From contig CABUCQ010000010.1 in assembly GCA_902490095.1 (NCBI GenBank), positions 1-28,451 of the forward strand: a DNA stretch of 28,451 nucleotides. Direction: 5' to 3'. Below the pieces are notes generated by a model that made no database searches, was not told the DNA's origin, and saw only the letters and a list, made by a program, of their open reading frames with translations. Made by a program: the position numbers and the translations under genes. This DNA is from an uncultured Collinsella sp. (GTDB lineage Bacteria; Actinomycetota; Coriobacteriia; Coriobacteriales; Coriobacteriaceae). Shown piece by piece: positions 1 to 7,035 of the stretch. Numbering within the stretch: position 1 is the stretch's first letter; the number at the start of each line of letters is the position of its first letter.

Positions 1-1
1 C

Positions 2-883
2 GATGTCATGGCGGCTTCGGGCGCCAAACTCGTCGAGGTCGGTGCCACCAACCGCACGCACCTGGGCGACTACGAGCGCGCCATCACGCCCGATACGGCG
101 ATGATCCTTAAGGTCCATCCTTCCAACTATCGCATCGAGGGTTTTCACGAAGAGGTGGGCTCTCGGGAGCTTGCCGCCCTGGCCCACAAGCATGGCCTGC
201 TGTTCTACGAGGACCAGGGCTCGGGCGCGCTGTTGCCCGACGACATCTTGGTGCGCGGCGGCGAAGAAACCACGCCGGCTTCGGTTTCGGCAGGGCTCGA
301 TATCGTGTCATGCTCGGGTGATAAGCTGCTGGGTGCCGCGCAGGCGGGCATTATCATGGGTCGTCGCGATCTGGTCCAGGCCTGCGGGTCGCATCCGCTT
401 ATGCGTGCCCTGCGTCCGGGCAAGCTCGCACTGGCGGCGCTCGAGGCTACACTGCGCATTTACATGGATGGGGCGGATGTGGCCCATCGCGAGGTGCCGG
501 TGCTCAACATGCTCACGCTTCCGCAGGCTCATCTGGAGCGCCGCGCACGCAAACTGCGCGAGCTGATGGTGGCGGGCCTCGATAAGGCGGGTTGCCCGCG
601 CGCTGTGCAGGTGGAAATCGTCGAGGAGTCGTCGACTCCCGGCGGCGGCTCGCTGCCTACCGTCGAGCTGCCCACCATGTGCGTTGCCGTGCGCCTCGTC
701 GATGAGCGTCTTTCCGTTGACGCGCTCAAGCGCTCGCTCGTCCAAGATTTCGACACGCCGGTCGTCACGCGCGCCTCGCACGATCGCGTCCTGTTTGATG
801 TGCGCACGCTCGTGGGTGACCGCGATATCGAGACGGCGGCAACGACGCTCGTCGCGTGCGTTAAGAAGGCGATTGCTCGATGA
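2..883 (+). CDS. selA: L-seryl-tRNA(Sec) selenium transferase, 3' part (5' end outside window)
   Basis: SelA is a PLP enzyme that converts Ser-tRNA(Sec) to Sec-tRNA(Sec) using selenophosphate. The reading frame is open from base 2, so the gene enters from the left and only about the C-terminal 293 residues are seen; the ATG at 8 is internal. The family signature around the PLP lysine is present (SGDKLLGAAQAG, bases about 313-348), and the segment GAKLVEVGATNRTH near the left edge matches the conserved SelA region. The stop codon overlaps the selB start by 3 bases (ATGA at 880-883), so the two genes are translationally coupled. The identity is firm; the missing N-terminus cannot be judged. Confidence 0.96.
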   Translation, partial: DVMAASGAKLVEVGATNRTHLGDYERAITPDTAMILKVHPSNYRIEGFHEEVGSRELAALAHKHGLLFYEDQGSGALLPDDILVRGGEETTPASVSAGLDIVSCSGDKLLGAAQAGIIMGRRDLVQACGSHPLMRALRPGKLALAALEATLRIYMDGADVAHREVPVLNMLTLPQAHLERRARKLRELMVAGLDKAGCPRAVQVEIVEESSTPGGGSLPTVELPTMCVAVRLVDERLSVDALKRSLVQDFDTPVVTRASHDRVLFDVRTLVGDRDIETAATTLVACVKKAIAR

Positions 884-2847
884 GTGAGGTTCAAGCGCTG
901 GTGGAGTGTCCCGTTATCGTTGGCACGGCGGGCCACGTCGACCACGGTAAGTCGGCACTGATCGAGGCGTTGACCGGCAAGAATCCCGACCGTCTTGAGG
1001 TCGAGCGCCGTCGCGGTATGACCGTGGAGCTGGGCTTTGGCGAGCTGGCACTGCCGAGTGGCAAGATCGTCGGCCTGGTCGACGTGCCGGGGCATGCCCA
1101 TTACCTGCGCGCCATGGTGCAGGGTGCGACGGGCATCGACGTTGCCGTGCTGGTGGTTTCGGCCGTCGAGGGCGTGATGCCGCAGACCCGCGAGCACGTG
1201 CATGTGCTGGAGCTGCTGGGCGTTACGCACATGGTGGTCGCGCTGACGATGTGCGACCTGGCCGATGCCGAGATGACCGAGCTTGCCGAGCTCGATGTCG
1301 ATGACTTTTTGTCGGGTACTGTGTTTGCGGGCGCGCCAATTGTGCCCGTGTCGTCTAAGACGGGCGAGGGGATTGACGGGCTGCTTGCGGTGCTCGACGA
1401 GCAGGTGGGTGTCTGCTGGGATACCTGTCGCGAGCGTGCCGAGCGGAGCGATGCCGCGCCGCGCCTGCCGATTGACCGCTGCTTTACGATCAAGGGCGCC
1501 GGCACCGTCGTGACGGGAACGCTGCACGATGCGCCGGTTGCGGTGGGCGATGAGCTCGTCGCGCTGCCGTCGCGCACGGTCTGCCGTGTCCGCGGGATTC
1601 AGGTGCATGGCGATACGCCGCGCGCGCTGCCTGGGCAACGCGTGGCGCTCAACCTGGTTGGTGACGGTGTCTCGGCGCTTGACCGTGGCGAGATGCTGGG
1701 CGTGGCGGACCGCTTTGGTCAGACGTTGCGCTTTATGATGACGTTTACGTATCTGGGTCGCGAGGGAGCCAAGCCGCGCGTGCTCGAGTCGGGCACGCGC
1801 GTGCATGTGATGGCGGGTACGGCTGAGGTCGTCGGTCGCATCATGTTCATGGAGGGCGAGGCCCCCATGGCGGTGGGCGAGACCCGTAATGTTCAGGTGC
1901 GCTTGGAAAACTCGCTGCCGCTACGCGCCGGGGACCATGTCGTGGTGCTGTCCTATTCGCCCGTGATGCTCATTGGTGGCGGGCGTGTGCTGCTTTCGCG
2001 CTGCCGTCGCTCGCGCGAGCTTGCTGAAGGGGAGCGTGCGCTGTATGCGGCGCTCGAGTCCGGCGATATCGCGGGAGGTGTGGGCACTTGGCTGGCGTTG
2101 CAGACGCTGCCGGTTACGGCGGTTGATGTTGCCGAGGCTTTGGATCTTGGTATCGGCGAGGTCGATGCCGCACTGCGTGGGTTGGTGGCGCAGGGCTCCG
2201 TTCGCAAGCTTGCCGCGGGCGATGCGGACCTCCTGGCGGATGCCGTGGTGCTCGACGCCGCGATGGATGCACTGGCGGCGACCCTGTCGGCCATGCACGC
2301 GGCGGCTCCCAAGGAGACGGGCTTTACGCCTGGCGCCGTTGCCCATGCTGCGTGGCCTGCCGCTGATGATGGCGTTGCCGCGGCTCTGATTGCCGAGGGC
2401 TGCTCGCGTGGCGTGTGCGCCGCCGAGGGCGCCGAGGTATTCGATCCGCATTCGGCCGCCGCGGCGGCACGCGTGGTGCGAGAGGCTTGCGAGCGGATCG
2501 TCGCGCTGCTTGACGAGGCTGGCCTGGATGCACCGGCGCTTCCCGAGGTAGGCGAACAGCTGCAGCTCGGCCGCGACACCATGACGCGTGCCCTGCGCGA
2601 GCTTTCGCTCAACCGCTCGATCGTTAAGGTCGAGCGCGACGTTGCCCTGTCCGCTGCCGCCGAGGCCCATGCGCGCGAGCTCGTCGCCGCCGCCATTGAG
2701 GCAGCCGGGGGCGCTGCCACTACGAGCGTGCTGCGCGAGGCCCTGGGCGTGTCGCGCAAACGCGCCATCAGCATCTTGGAGCACCTGGATGCCGTGCGCT
2801 TTACTGTGCTCGACAAGGAGGCCGGCGGCCTGAGGTCCCTGCGCTAG
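880..2847 (+). CDS. selB: Selenocysteine-specific elongation factor SelB
   Basis: SelB is the GTPase that brings Sec-tRNA(Sec) to UGA codons by binding the SECIS hairpin of the mRNA. The protein has 655 residues, slightly longer than usual. Its EF-Tu-like G domain shows G1 GHVDHGKS at residues 18-25, DVPGH at 68-72 and a G5-like SSKTG. EF-Tu-like domains 2 and 3 follow, then a C-terminal half made of winged-helix repeats that in the family bind SECIS RNA; the last one contains GVSRKRAISILEHLD. The G4 motif reads TMCD (residues 123-126) rather than the usual N/T-K-x-D, which is odd because the lysine is normally conserved. The gene is coupled to selA upstream and followed by selC. Confidence 0.97.
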   Translation: MSEVQALVECPVIVGTAGHVDHGKSALIEALTGKNPDRLEVERRRGMTVELGFGELALPSGKIVGLVDVPGHAHYLRAMVQGATGIDVAVLVVSAVEGVMPQTREHVHVLELLGVTHMVVALTMCDLADAEMTELAELDVDDFLSGTVFAGAPIVPVSSKTGEGIDGLLAVLDEQVGVCWDTCRERAERSDAAPRLPIDRCFTIKGAGTVVTGTLHDAPVAVGDELVALPSRTVCRVRGIQVHGDTPRALPGQRVALNLVGDGVSALDRGEMLGVADRFGQTLRFMMTFTYLGREGAKPRVLESGTRVHVMAGTAEVVGRIMFMEGEAPMAVGETRNVQVRLENSLPLRAGDHVVVLSYSPVMLIGGGRVLLSRCRRSRELAEGERALYAALESGDIAGGVGTWLALQTLPVTAVDVAEALDLGIGEVDAALRGLVAQGSVRKLAAGDADLLADAVVLDAAMDALAATLSAMHAAAPKETGFTPGAVAHAAWPAADDGVAAALIAEGCSRGVCAAEGAEVFDPHSAAAAARVVREACERIVALLDEAGLDAPALPEVGEQLQLGRDTMTRALRELSLNRSIVKVERDVALSAAAEAHARELVAAAIEAAGGAATTSVLREALGVSRKRAISILEHLDAVRFTVLDKEAGGLRSLR

Positions 2848-2859
2848 GCCACCCTTATC

Positions 2860-2926
2860 AGTTGCGGTGAAATAGTTCCTGTTTTTGGGGTCTTGCAGCC
2901 TAAGCAAGAACTATTCCACCGCAACT
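2860..2926. repeat. GTTGCGGTG hairpin repeat, copy A
   Basis: An imperfect inverted repeat with arms of about 21 bases. The left arm AGTTGCGGTGAAATAGTTCC (2860-2879) pairs with a right arm ending in CCACCGCAACT at 2926. It lies between the selB stop and the selC promoter. It is one of five related copies in this window (also 5968-6040, 10175-10243, 18649-18715 and 20433-20498). No T-run follows, so it is not a standard terminator. Confidence 0.9.
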
Positions 2927-2940
2927 TCTTGCTCGTCTTT

Positions 2941-2971
2941 TTGGGATGGGGCCCGCTCGGTTTGGTAAAAT
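2941..2971 (+). promoter_or_regulatory. Probable selC promoter (extended -10)
   Basis: An extended -10 element TGGTAAAAT lies at 2963-2971, 12 bases before the mature 5' end of tRNA-Sec. A weak -35 candidate, TTGGGA (2941-2946), is 19 bases further upstream. The same TGGTAnAnT pattern occurs before the molybdenum hydroxylase operon (6088) and the zinc-ribbon gene (24124). Confidence 0.55.
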
Positions 2972-2983
2972 ACCGCCGCACTT

Positions 2984-3080
2984 GGGAACGGATGGGCTCC
3001 GGTGGGCTCCGCGGTCCTCAAAACCGTTGCGAGGCGTGCAAAACGTCTTGGATGTGTTCGATTCACATACGTTCCCGCCA
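2984..3080 (+). tRNA. selC: Selenocysteine tRNA, anticodon TCA
   Basis: This tRNA decodes UGA as selenocysteine, is charged with serine, and is then converted by SelA and delivered by SelB. The gene folds as a bacterial tRNA-Sec. The acceptor GGGAACG (2984-2990) pairs with CGTTCCC (3070-3076), followed by discriminator G and an encoded CCA (3078-3080). The D stem has six pairs (GGGCTC 2994-2999 with GGGCTC 3004-3009, two G-U pairs) and a 4-base CGGT loop, a hallmark of tRNA-Sec. The anticodon stem is GCGGT/ACCGT with loop CCTCAAA (3016-3022), giving anticodon TCA at 3018-3020. The long variable arm has a 7-bp stem (3031-3037 with 3043-3049), and the T arm is ATGTG-TTCGATT-CACAT. The eighth acceptor pair, typical of the family, would be a G-A mismatch (2991/3069). 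Total length is 97 nt. It sits directly after selB, with its own promoter and terminator. Confidence 0.97.
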
Positions 3081-3089
3081 TACGCTACC

Positions 3090-3144
3090 AGCGCTTTTGT
3101 GCTCGCGGTCTTGCTGCGTGCCGCAAAGGCGCTGTTTTGTTTTT
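3090..3144 (+). terminator. Rho-independent terminator of selC
   Basis: The stem AGCGCTTTTGTG (3090-3101) pairs, with two wobble-type positions, with CGCAAAGGCGCT (3122-3133). It is followed by GTTTTGTTTTT. It begins 10 bases after the CCA end of tRNA-Sec. Confidence 0.8.
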
Positions 3145-3234
3145 GCACGAGCTTTTCGTAGCGCCGTTATTTCGGCGGCGGTATTTGGCTTCGTGTGTCG
3201 GGTTTCGAACGTGCCGATGGAGGTGTTTTGCCGT

Positions 3235-3867
3235 ATGACTACCGTAAGACGGGCCGATCTTTCTTGTGTCGTCCAGGCGGGCGGGCTGTCCTCGCGCATG
3301 GGCTGCGATAAGGCGCGCATGGCGTTTTGCGGCGAGCCGCTCATCGAGCGCGTACTGGGTCGGTTGGCGCCAGTTGCCGGTGAGTTGGTCGTGACGACGT
3401 CGCGTCCCAGCGAGCTTGCCTACCTTGAGGAGTGCGCGTTTGGCGGCTTGGTGCCGCGTGTGGTGGCGGACCTTGAAGGGTCGGCGGGCGCCATGCGCGG
3501 CATCGCGAGCTCGTTGGCCGCGGCCCGATTGCCGCTCGTGGCGATCGTCGCCTGCGATATGCCGTTTGTCTCGCCGGAACTTATCGGCGCGCTTGCCGAT
3601 CGTGTTGAGGCCGAGGCGCTCGACGTGTGCGTGCCGCGCGAGGAGCGGGGGATTGAGCCGCTTTGCGCCGTCTGGCGCCGTGACGCTTGTGCGCCGGCCG
3701 CCCAAGAGCTGCTCGCCTGCGACCGCCAGCGCATTCGCTGCCTGATCAATCGCGTTCAAGCTGGTTATATGGATGAGCCGCAGATCGTTAAGGCCGCGGG
3801 CTCGACGCTCTGCTTCGAGAACGTCAATACGCCCGAGGAGTTTGCGGCGGCCGAGTTGCTTGCCTAG
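3235..3867 (+). CDS. mobA: Molybdenum cofactor guanylyltransferase (MobA-like NTP transferase)
   Basis: MobA-type enzymes transfer GMP from GTP to molybdopterin to form the guanine dinucleotide cofactor; close relatives (MocA) transfer CMP for molybdenum hydroxylases. The protein has 210 residues. The N-terminal nucleotide-binding signature is VVQAGGLSSRMGCDKARM (MobA consensus LAGGxSxRMGxDKA). The metal-binding ACDMPF follows, and then an IEPLCAVWR segment matching the conserved EPL region. The ATG at 3235 is chosen because GGAGG stands 11 bases upstream; the open frame extends further upstream only by running across selC. DUF3343 follows 15 bases later in the same operon. Whether the donor is GTP or CTP cannot be told from sequence alone. 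Confidence 0.9.
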   Translation: MTTVRRADLSCVVQAGGLSSRMGCDKARMAFCGEPLIERVLGRLAPVAGELVVTTSRPSELAYLEECAFGGLVPRVVADLEGSAGAMRGIASSLAAARLPLVAIVACDMPFVSPELIGALADRVEAEALDVCVPREERGIEPLCAVWRRDACAPAAQELLACDRQRIRCLINRVQAGYMDEPQIVKAAGSTLCFENVNTPEEFAAAELLA

Positions 3868-3882
3868 ACGATTGGAGTTGCC

Positions 3883-4278
3883 ATGTCTCACGATATTTGT
3901 CCCGACACGGGAGAGCCTTGCACTTGCGATGGTTCCGAGCCCTGTACCTGCGGCTGCGGTGGCTGTGGACATACTGCGGAAGAGGAAGCGGCCGCCGCGG
4001 CGTATCGTGAGGCACACCGCGAAGGCCCATCCGGTGATGCCCTCGACCACGAGCGCAAGATTATCGTTTCGTTCGACAGCACCTTCGATGTGATGGAATG
4101 CGAGCAGCTGTGTGTTGCCGCCGGCGTGCCCGGGCGCATTATGCCTTTGCCCGGCTCCATTACCGCAGGTTGCGGCCTGTGCTGGGCCATGCCGTTCTCG
4201 GGCGATGCGCTCGCCGCCTTCCGCGCCGTCACCGAGGGCCGCATAACCCCTGCCGACTACCATCAGCTCGTCCTCTAA
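3883..4278 (+). CDS. Cys-rich DUF3343 protein (putative Se/S carrier family)
   Basis: A 131-residue protein with two parts. Residues about 58-125 match DUF3343, annotated as a putative Se/S carrier-like family: a beta strand (KIIVSFDST), then a helix, then PLPGSITAGCGLC, where the family has a conserved Cys and this copy has a CxxC (C97, C100). The first 30 residues are an unusual Cys cluster, with C6, 13, 15, 21, 23, 25 and 28 plus H30, built on a repeated EPCTC unit. A linker rich in Ala and Glu joins them. A GGAG ribosome site lies just upstream, and the gene follows mobA by 15 bases. Its place beside selABC and mobA supports a role in selenium or sulfur delivery, but this is inference. 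No signal peptide is seen. Confidence 0.8.
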   Translation: MSHDICPDTGEPCTCDGSEPCTCGCGGCGHTAEEEAAAAAYREAHREGPSGDALDHERKIIVSFDSTFDVMECEQLCVAAGVPGRIMPLPGSITAGCGLCWAMPFSGDALAAFRAVTEGRITPADYHQLVL

Positions 4279-4323
4279 CCACCAACATCACCACAAAGGT
4301 GCCTGTCCCCAATGTGGTGGTTT
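4277..4323 (+). terminator. Hairpin after DUF3343, possible weak terminator
   Basis: The left arm AACCACCAACAT (4277-4288, overlapping the stop codon) pairs, with one bulged base, with ATGTGGTGGTT (4312-4322). Only three T residues follow, so termination strength is doubtful. The loop contains AAAGGTGCCTGTCCCC, which resembles the GGGAC-type palindromes seen near 18951 and 20120. Confidence 0.45.
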
Positions 4324-4357
4324 GGAACACGTGGACGAAACAGGTTTGAAACACGGG
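4319..4357. promoter_or_regulatory. Tandem direct repeat upstream of gdhA, possible operator
   Basis: Two near-identical 15-base units, GGTTTGGAACACGTG (4319) and GGTTTGAAACACGGG (4343), begin 24 bases apart in the 257-base region ahead of gdhA. The spacing would put them on nearly the same DNA face. No regulator can be named. The rest of 4279-4535 shows no gene. Confidence 0.3.
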
Positions 4358-4535
4358 TTTTGCACGTCGGGCACTCAAAAACGCTTCTACCTGCATCGTA
4401 ATCAAAACGAAACATCTGCTCGTTGGCTTATGCGAAACTTTGCTGCAACAGTGCGATATTATCCATACTCGATAAAGTTCGCGGCGCATAGGGTGCCGCG
4501 ATCAACATTTTTCGTTTCCCATCATTGGAGGAAGC

Positions 4536-5891
4536 ATGAGCTACACGCAGAAAGTTCTCGAAGAGCTCAAGGCCCGCTATCCCGAGCAGCCTGAGTTCAT
4601 CCAGGCCGCGACTGAGATCCTCGGCACCATCCAGCCGGCGCTCGACGCCCACCCCGAGTACGAGGAGGCCGCCCTGCTGGAGCGCCTCGTCGAGCCCGAG
4701 CGCATCGTCATGTTCCGTGTTCCCTGGGTCGACGACCAGGGCAAGGTTCAGGTCAACCGCGGCTATCGCGTCGAGTTCAACTCTGCCATTGGACCCTACA
4801 AGGGCGGTCTGCGCTTTAACCCGACGGTCACCCTGGGTATGCTCAAGTTCCTGGGCCTGGAGCAGATCCTCAAGAACAGCCTGACCACCCTTCCCATGGG
4901 CGGCGGCAAGGGCGGCTCCGACTTTGACCCCAAGGGCAAGTCCAACAACGAGATCATGCACTTCTGCCAGTCCTTCATGACCGAGCTCTATCGCCACATC
5001 GGCCCCAACACCGACGTTCCCGCCGGCGACCTGGGCGTTGGCGGCCGCGAGGTTGCCTACCTGTTCGGTCAGTACAAGCGCCTGACCAACGAGTGGACCG
5101 GCGTCCTCACCGGCAAGGGCCTCTCCTTTGGCGGCTCGCTCGCCCGTACCGAGGCCACCGGCTACGGTCTGGCCTACTTTGTGGACGAGTACCTCAAGAG
5201 CCGCGGCGACTCCTTCGAGGGCAAGAACGTCGTCGTTCACGGTTCCGGCAACGTCGCCATCTACGCCGTCCAGAAGGTCTCCCAGCTCGGCGGCAAGGTG
5301 CTGGCCTGCTCCGATACTCACGGCTGGGTCGAGGATCCCGACGGCATCGACTACACCGTGCTCGAGCACGTCTACAACAAGAAGCGCTCCGGCCACGACA
5401 AGGGCGTTACACTCGCTATGTACGTTGACGAGAAGCCCAACGCAGTGTGGCACGAGGGCGACGGCCGCGGCGTGTGGCAGCTGCCCTGCGATATCGCGCT
5501 GCCCTGCGCTCGCGAGAACACGCTGCTGCTCGAGGACGCCCAGGCGCTCGTCGCCAACGGCTGCAAGGTGGTCGGCGAGGGCGCGAACATGCCCACGACC
5601 ATCGAGGCCACGACTTACTTCCAGGAGAACGGCGTCGCCTTTATGCCCGGTAAGGCTGCCAACGCCGGCGGCGTGCTCGTGTCCGGCCTGGAGATGAGCC
5701 AGAATGCCGAGCACCTGTCCTGGACCTTCGAGGAGGTCGACGGCAAGCTCGAGCAGCTCATGCGCGGCATGTTCCACAACGTGGACGACACCGCCAAGGA
5801 GTATGGCCAGGAGGGCAACTTTGTCATGGGCGCCAACATCGCCGGCTTCCTGAAGGTCGCCGACGCTATGCTCGCCCAAGGCGTCTGCTAA
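4536..5891 (+). CDS. gdhA: Glutamate dehydrogenase (NADP type)
   Basis: Catalyses reversible reductive amination of 2-oxoglutarate with ammonia, probably using NADPH; cytoplasmic hexamer in the family. The 451-residue length fits the bacterial NADP-type subgroup. Conserved elements are the substrate region YKGGLRFNP (about residues 88-96), the glycine-rich LPMGGGKGGSDFDPKGKS with its catalytic lysine, the DVPAGDLGVGGREV segment, and the Rossmann motif VVHGSGNVA. The start follows GGAGG with normal spacing. A strong terminator follows, so it is probably a single-gene unit. Codon use is heavily biased to C-ending codons, suggesting high expression. Confidence 0.96.
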   Translation: MSYTQKVLEELKARYPEQPEFIQAATEILGTIQPALDAHPEYEEAALLERLVEPERIVMFRVPWVDDQGKVQVNRGYRVEFNSAIGPYKGGLRFNPTVTLGMLKFLGLEQILKNSLTTLPMGGGKGGSDFDPKGKSNNEIMHFCQSFMTELYRHIGPNTDVPAGDLGVGGREVAYLFGQYKRLTNEWTGVLTGKGLSFGGSLARTEATGYGLAYFVDEYLKSRGDSFEGKNVVVHGSGNVAIYAVQKVSQLGGKVLACSDTHGWVEDPDGIDYTVLEHVYNKKRSGHDKGVTLAMYVDEKPNAVWHEGDGRGVWQLPCDIALPCARENTLLLEDAQALVANGCKVVGEGANMPTTIEATTYFQENGVAFMPGKAANAGGVLVSGLEMSQNAEHLSWTFEEVDGKLEQLMRGMFHNVDDTAKEYGQEGNFVMGANIAGFLKVADAMLAQGVC

Positions 5892-5916
5892 ATCTTCGCT
5901 CGATATAGCATGCGAT

Positions 5917-5948
5917 AAGGCTCCCAACTATCTGGCTGGGAGCCTTTT
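5917..5948 (+). terminator. Rho-independent terminator of gdhA
   Basis: A perfect 10-bp stem (AAGGCTCCCA 5917-5926 with TGGGAGCCTT 5937-5946) with a 10-base loop and a short T-run. It starts 25 bases after the gdhA stop. Confidence 0.9.
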
Positions 5949-5967
5949 CTATCCCGGAGGACTCCTC

Positions 5968-6040
5968 ATAACTTGCGGTGATATACGGACTGTTTTGCGT
6001 TCCAGAACGGCTAATCAGTCCGTATATCACCGCAAGTTAT
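5968..6040. repeat. GTTGCGGTG-family hairpin repeat, copy B
   Basis: A perfect 24-base inverted repeat: 5968-5991 is the exact reverse complement of 6017-6040, with a 25-base spacer. The arm contains ACTTGCGGTG followed by the second core subtype ATATACGGACT. It lies after the gdhA terminator and before the molybdenum hydroxylase promoter. Confidence 0.93.
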
Positions 6041-6087
6041 GGATGGGTGGGTGGATTTTGTCCTAAAACGGTGTGCGGCCCCTCGTT

Positions 6088-6096
6088 TGGTACACT
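6088..6096 (+). promoter_or_regulatory. Probable promoter of molybdenum hydroxylase operon (extended -10)
   Basis: TGGTACACT forms an extended -10 element 25 bases before the first gene. No good -35 hexamer is visible at normal spacing, which is common with TGn extended promoters. Confidence 0.5.
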
Positions 6097-6120
6097 TAAA
6101 AGTACTGGACAAGTAAAGAG

Positions 6121-7035
6121 ATGGGGGAGAACGTGCTCAAGTTCGGTACCTACGTCCGTGTTGGAAACGCGGCCGAAGCCTATGAGCTCTTACAGAAGAA
6201 CCGCAACAACAAGATTGTGGGCGGCGGCATCTGGATGCGCCTGGGTTCGCGTCGCGTGGCGACGGCGATTGACCTTTCGGCCTGCGGACTCGATCAGATC
6301 GAGGAGACCGAGACCGAGTTTCGCATCGGTGCCATGTGTACCCTGCGCCAGCTCGAGCGCCATGCCGAGCTCAACGCGCTTGTCAACCATGTCTTTGAGT
6401 TCGCCGTCCACGATATCGTGGGCGTGCAGCTGCGCAATACCGCCACGGTGGGCGGCAGCATCTACGGTCGCTTTGGCTTCTCGGACGTTCTCTCCGCCTT
6501 CCTCGCGCTCGATTCCTATGTTGAGCTGACGGGCGCCGGCCGCGTGCCGCTCGCCGAGTTCGTGGACATGGGCTACGTGCGCGACGTGATCGAGCACATC
6601 GTGGTCGTCAAGCACGACTACCGTGCGAGCTACGAGGCCGTGCGCAAGGCCGCGACCGACTTCCCCTCCTTAAACGTCACCGCCGCCTGGTGGGACAACA
6701 GCTGGCATGTCACCGTGGGCGCCCGCCCGCTGCGCGCGACCCTGCTGCAGGGCGAGGCGTGCGGCCTTACCAGCGAGCAGCCTTCCGAGGACGAGCTTCG
6801 CGCCCTTGCCGCGTCCGTACGCGCGCTGAGCTACGGCACCAACCTGTGGGGCTCGGCTGACTATCGGCGCCGCATCTCGGCTCCGCTCGCCATCCAGGCC
6901 GTGCGCCGCGCCGCCGGCATCGAGCTTTCTGCCGCGCTTGCCCGCGAGCTCGAGACCGTGCAGATTCCTAAGTTCGCCACGGACGAGTATTCCTGCCGCC
7001 GCGTGCCCGGCGTCGATTCTAGCGAGGTGCGCTAA
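6121..7035 (+). CDS. FAD-binding subunit of a molybdenum hydroxylase (YgfM/XdhB type)
   Basis: The medium subunit of xanthine dehydrogenase-family enzymes, passing electrons from the iron-sulfur clusters to FAD and NAD or another acceptor. The 304-residue protein shows the FAD-binding GGGIWMRLG near residues 34-42 and the second FAD motif TVGGSIYGRFGFSD near 108-121, followed by the CO-dehydrogenase flavoprotein C-terminal domain. Two starts are possible: ATG at 6121 with a weak ribosome site, or GTG at 6133 with GGGGGAG only 3 bases away. The stop overlaps the next start by one base (TAATG), so the subunits are coupled. Architecture resembles YgfM, which partners a fused XdhD-like subunit. 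Substrate is not predictable. Confidence 0.88.
   Translation: MGENVLKFGTYVRVGNAAEAYELLQKNRNNKIVGGGIWMRLGSRRVATAIDLSACGLDQIEETETEFRIGAMCTLRQLERHAELNALVNHVFEFAVHDIVGVQLRNTATVGGSIYGRFGFSDVLSAFLALDSYVELTGAGRVPLAEFVDMGYVRDVIEHIVVVKHDYRASYEAVRKAATDFPSLNVTAAWWDNSWHVTVGARPLRATLLQGEACGLTSEQPSEDELRALAASVRALSYGTNLWGSADYRRRISAPLAIQAVRRAAGIELSAALARELETVQIPKFATDEYSCRRVPGVDSSEVR

Noticed and set aside
2893..3234. N-terminal extension of mobA upstream of 3235
   Set aside because: The extension would cross tRNA-Sec and its terminator, shows no family similarity, and GGAGG precedes the ATG at 3235.
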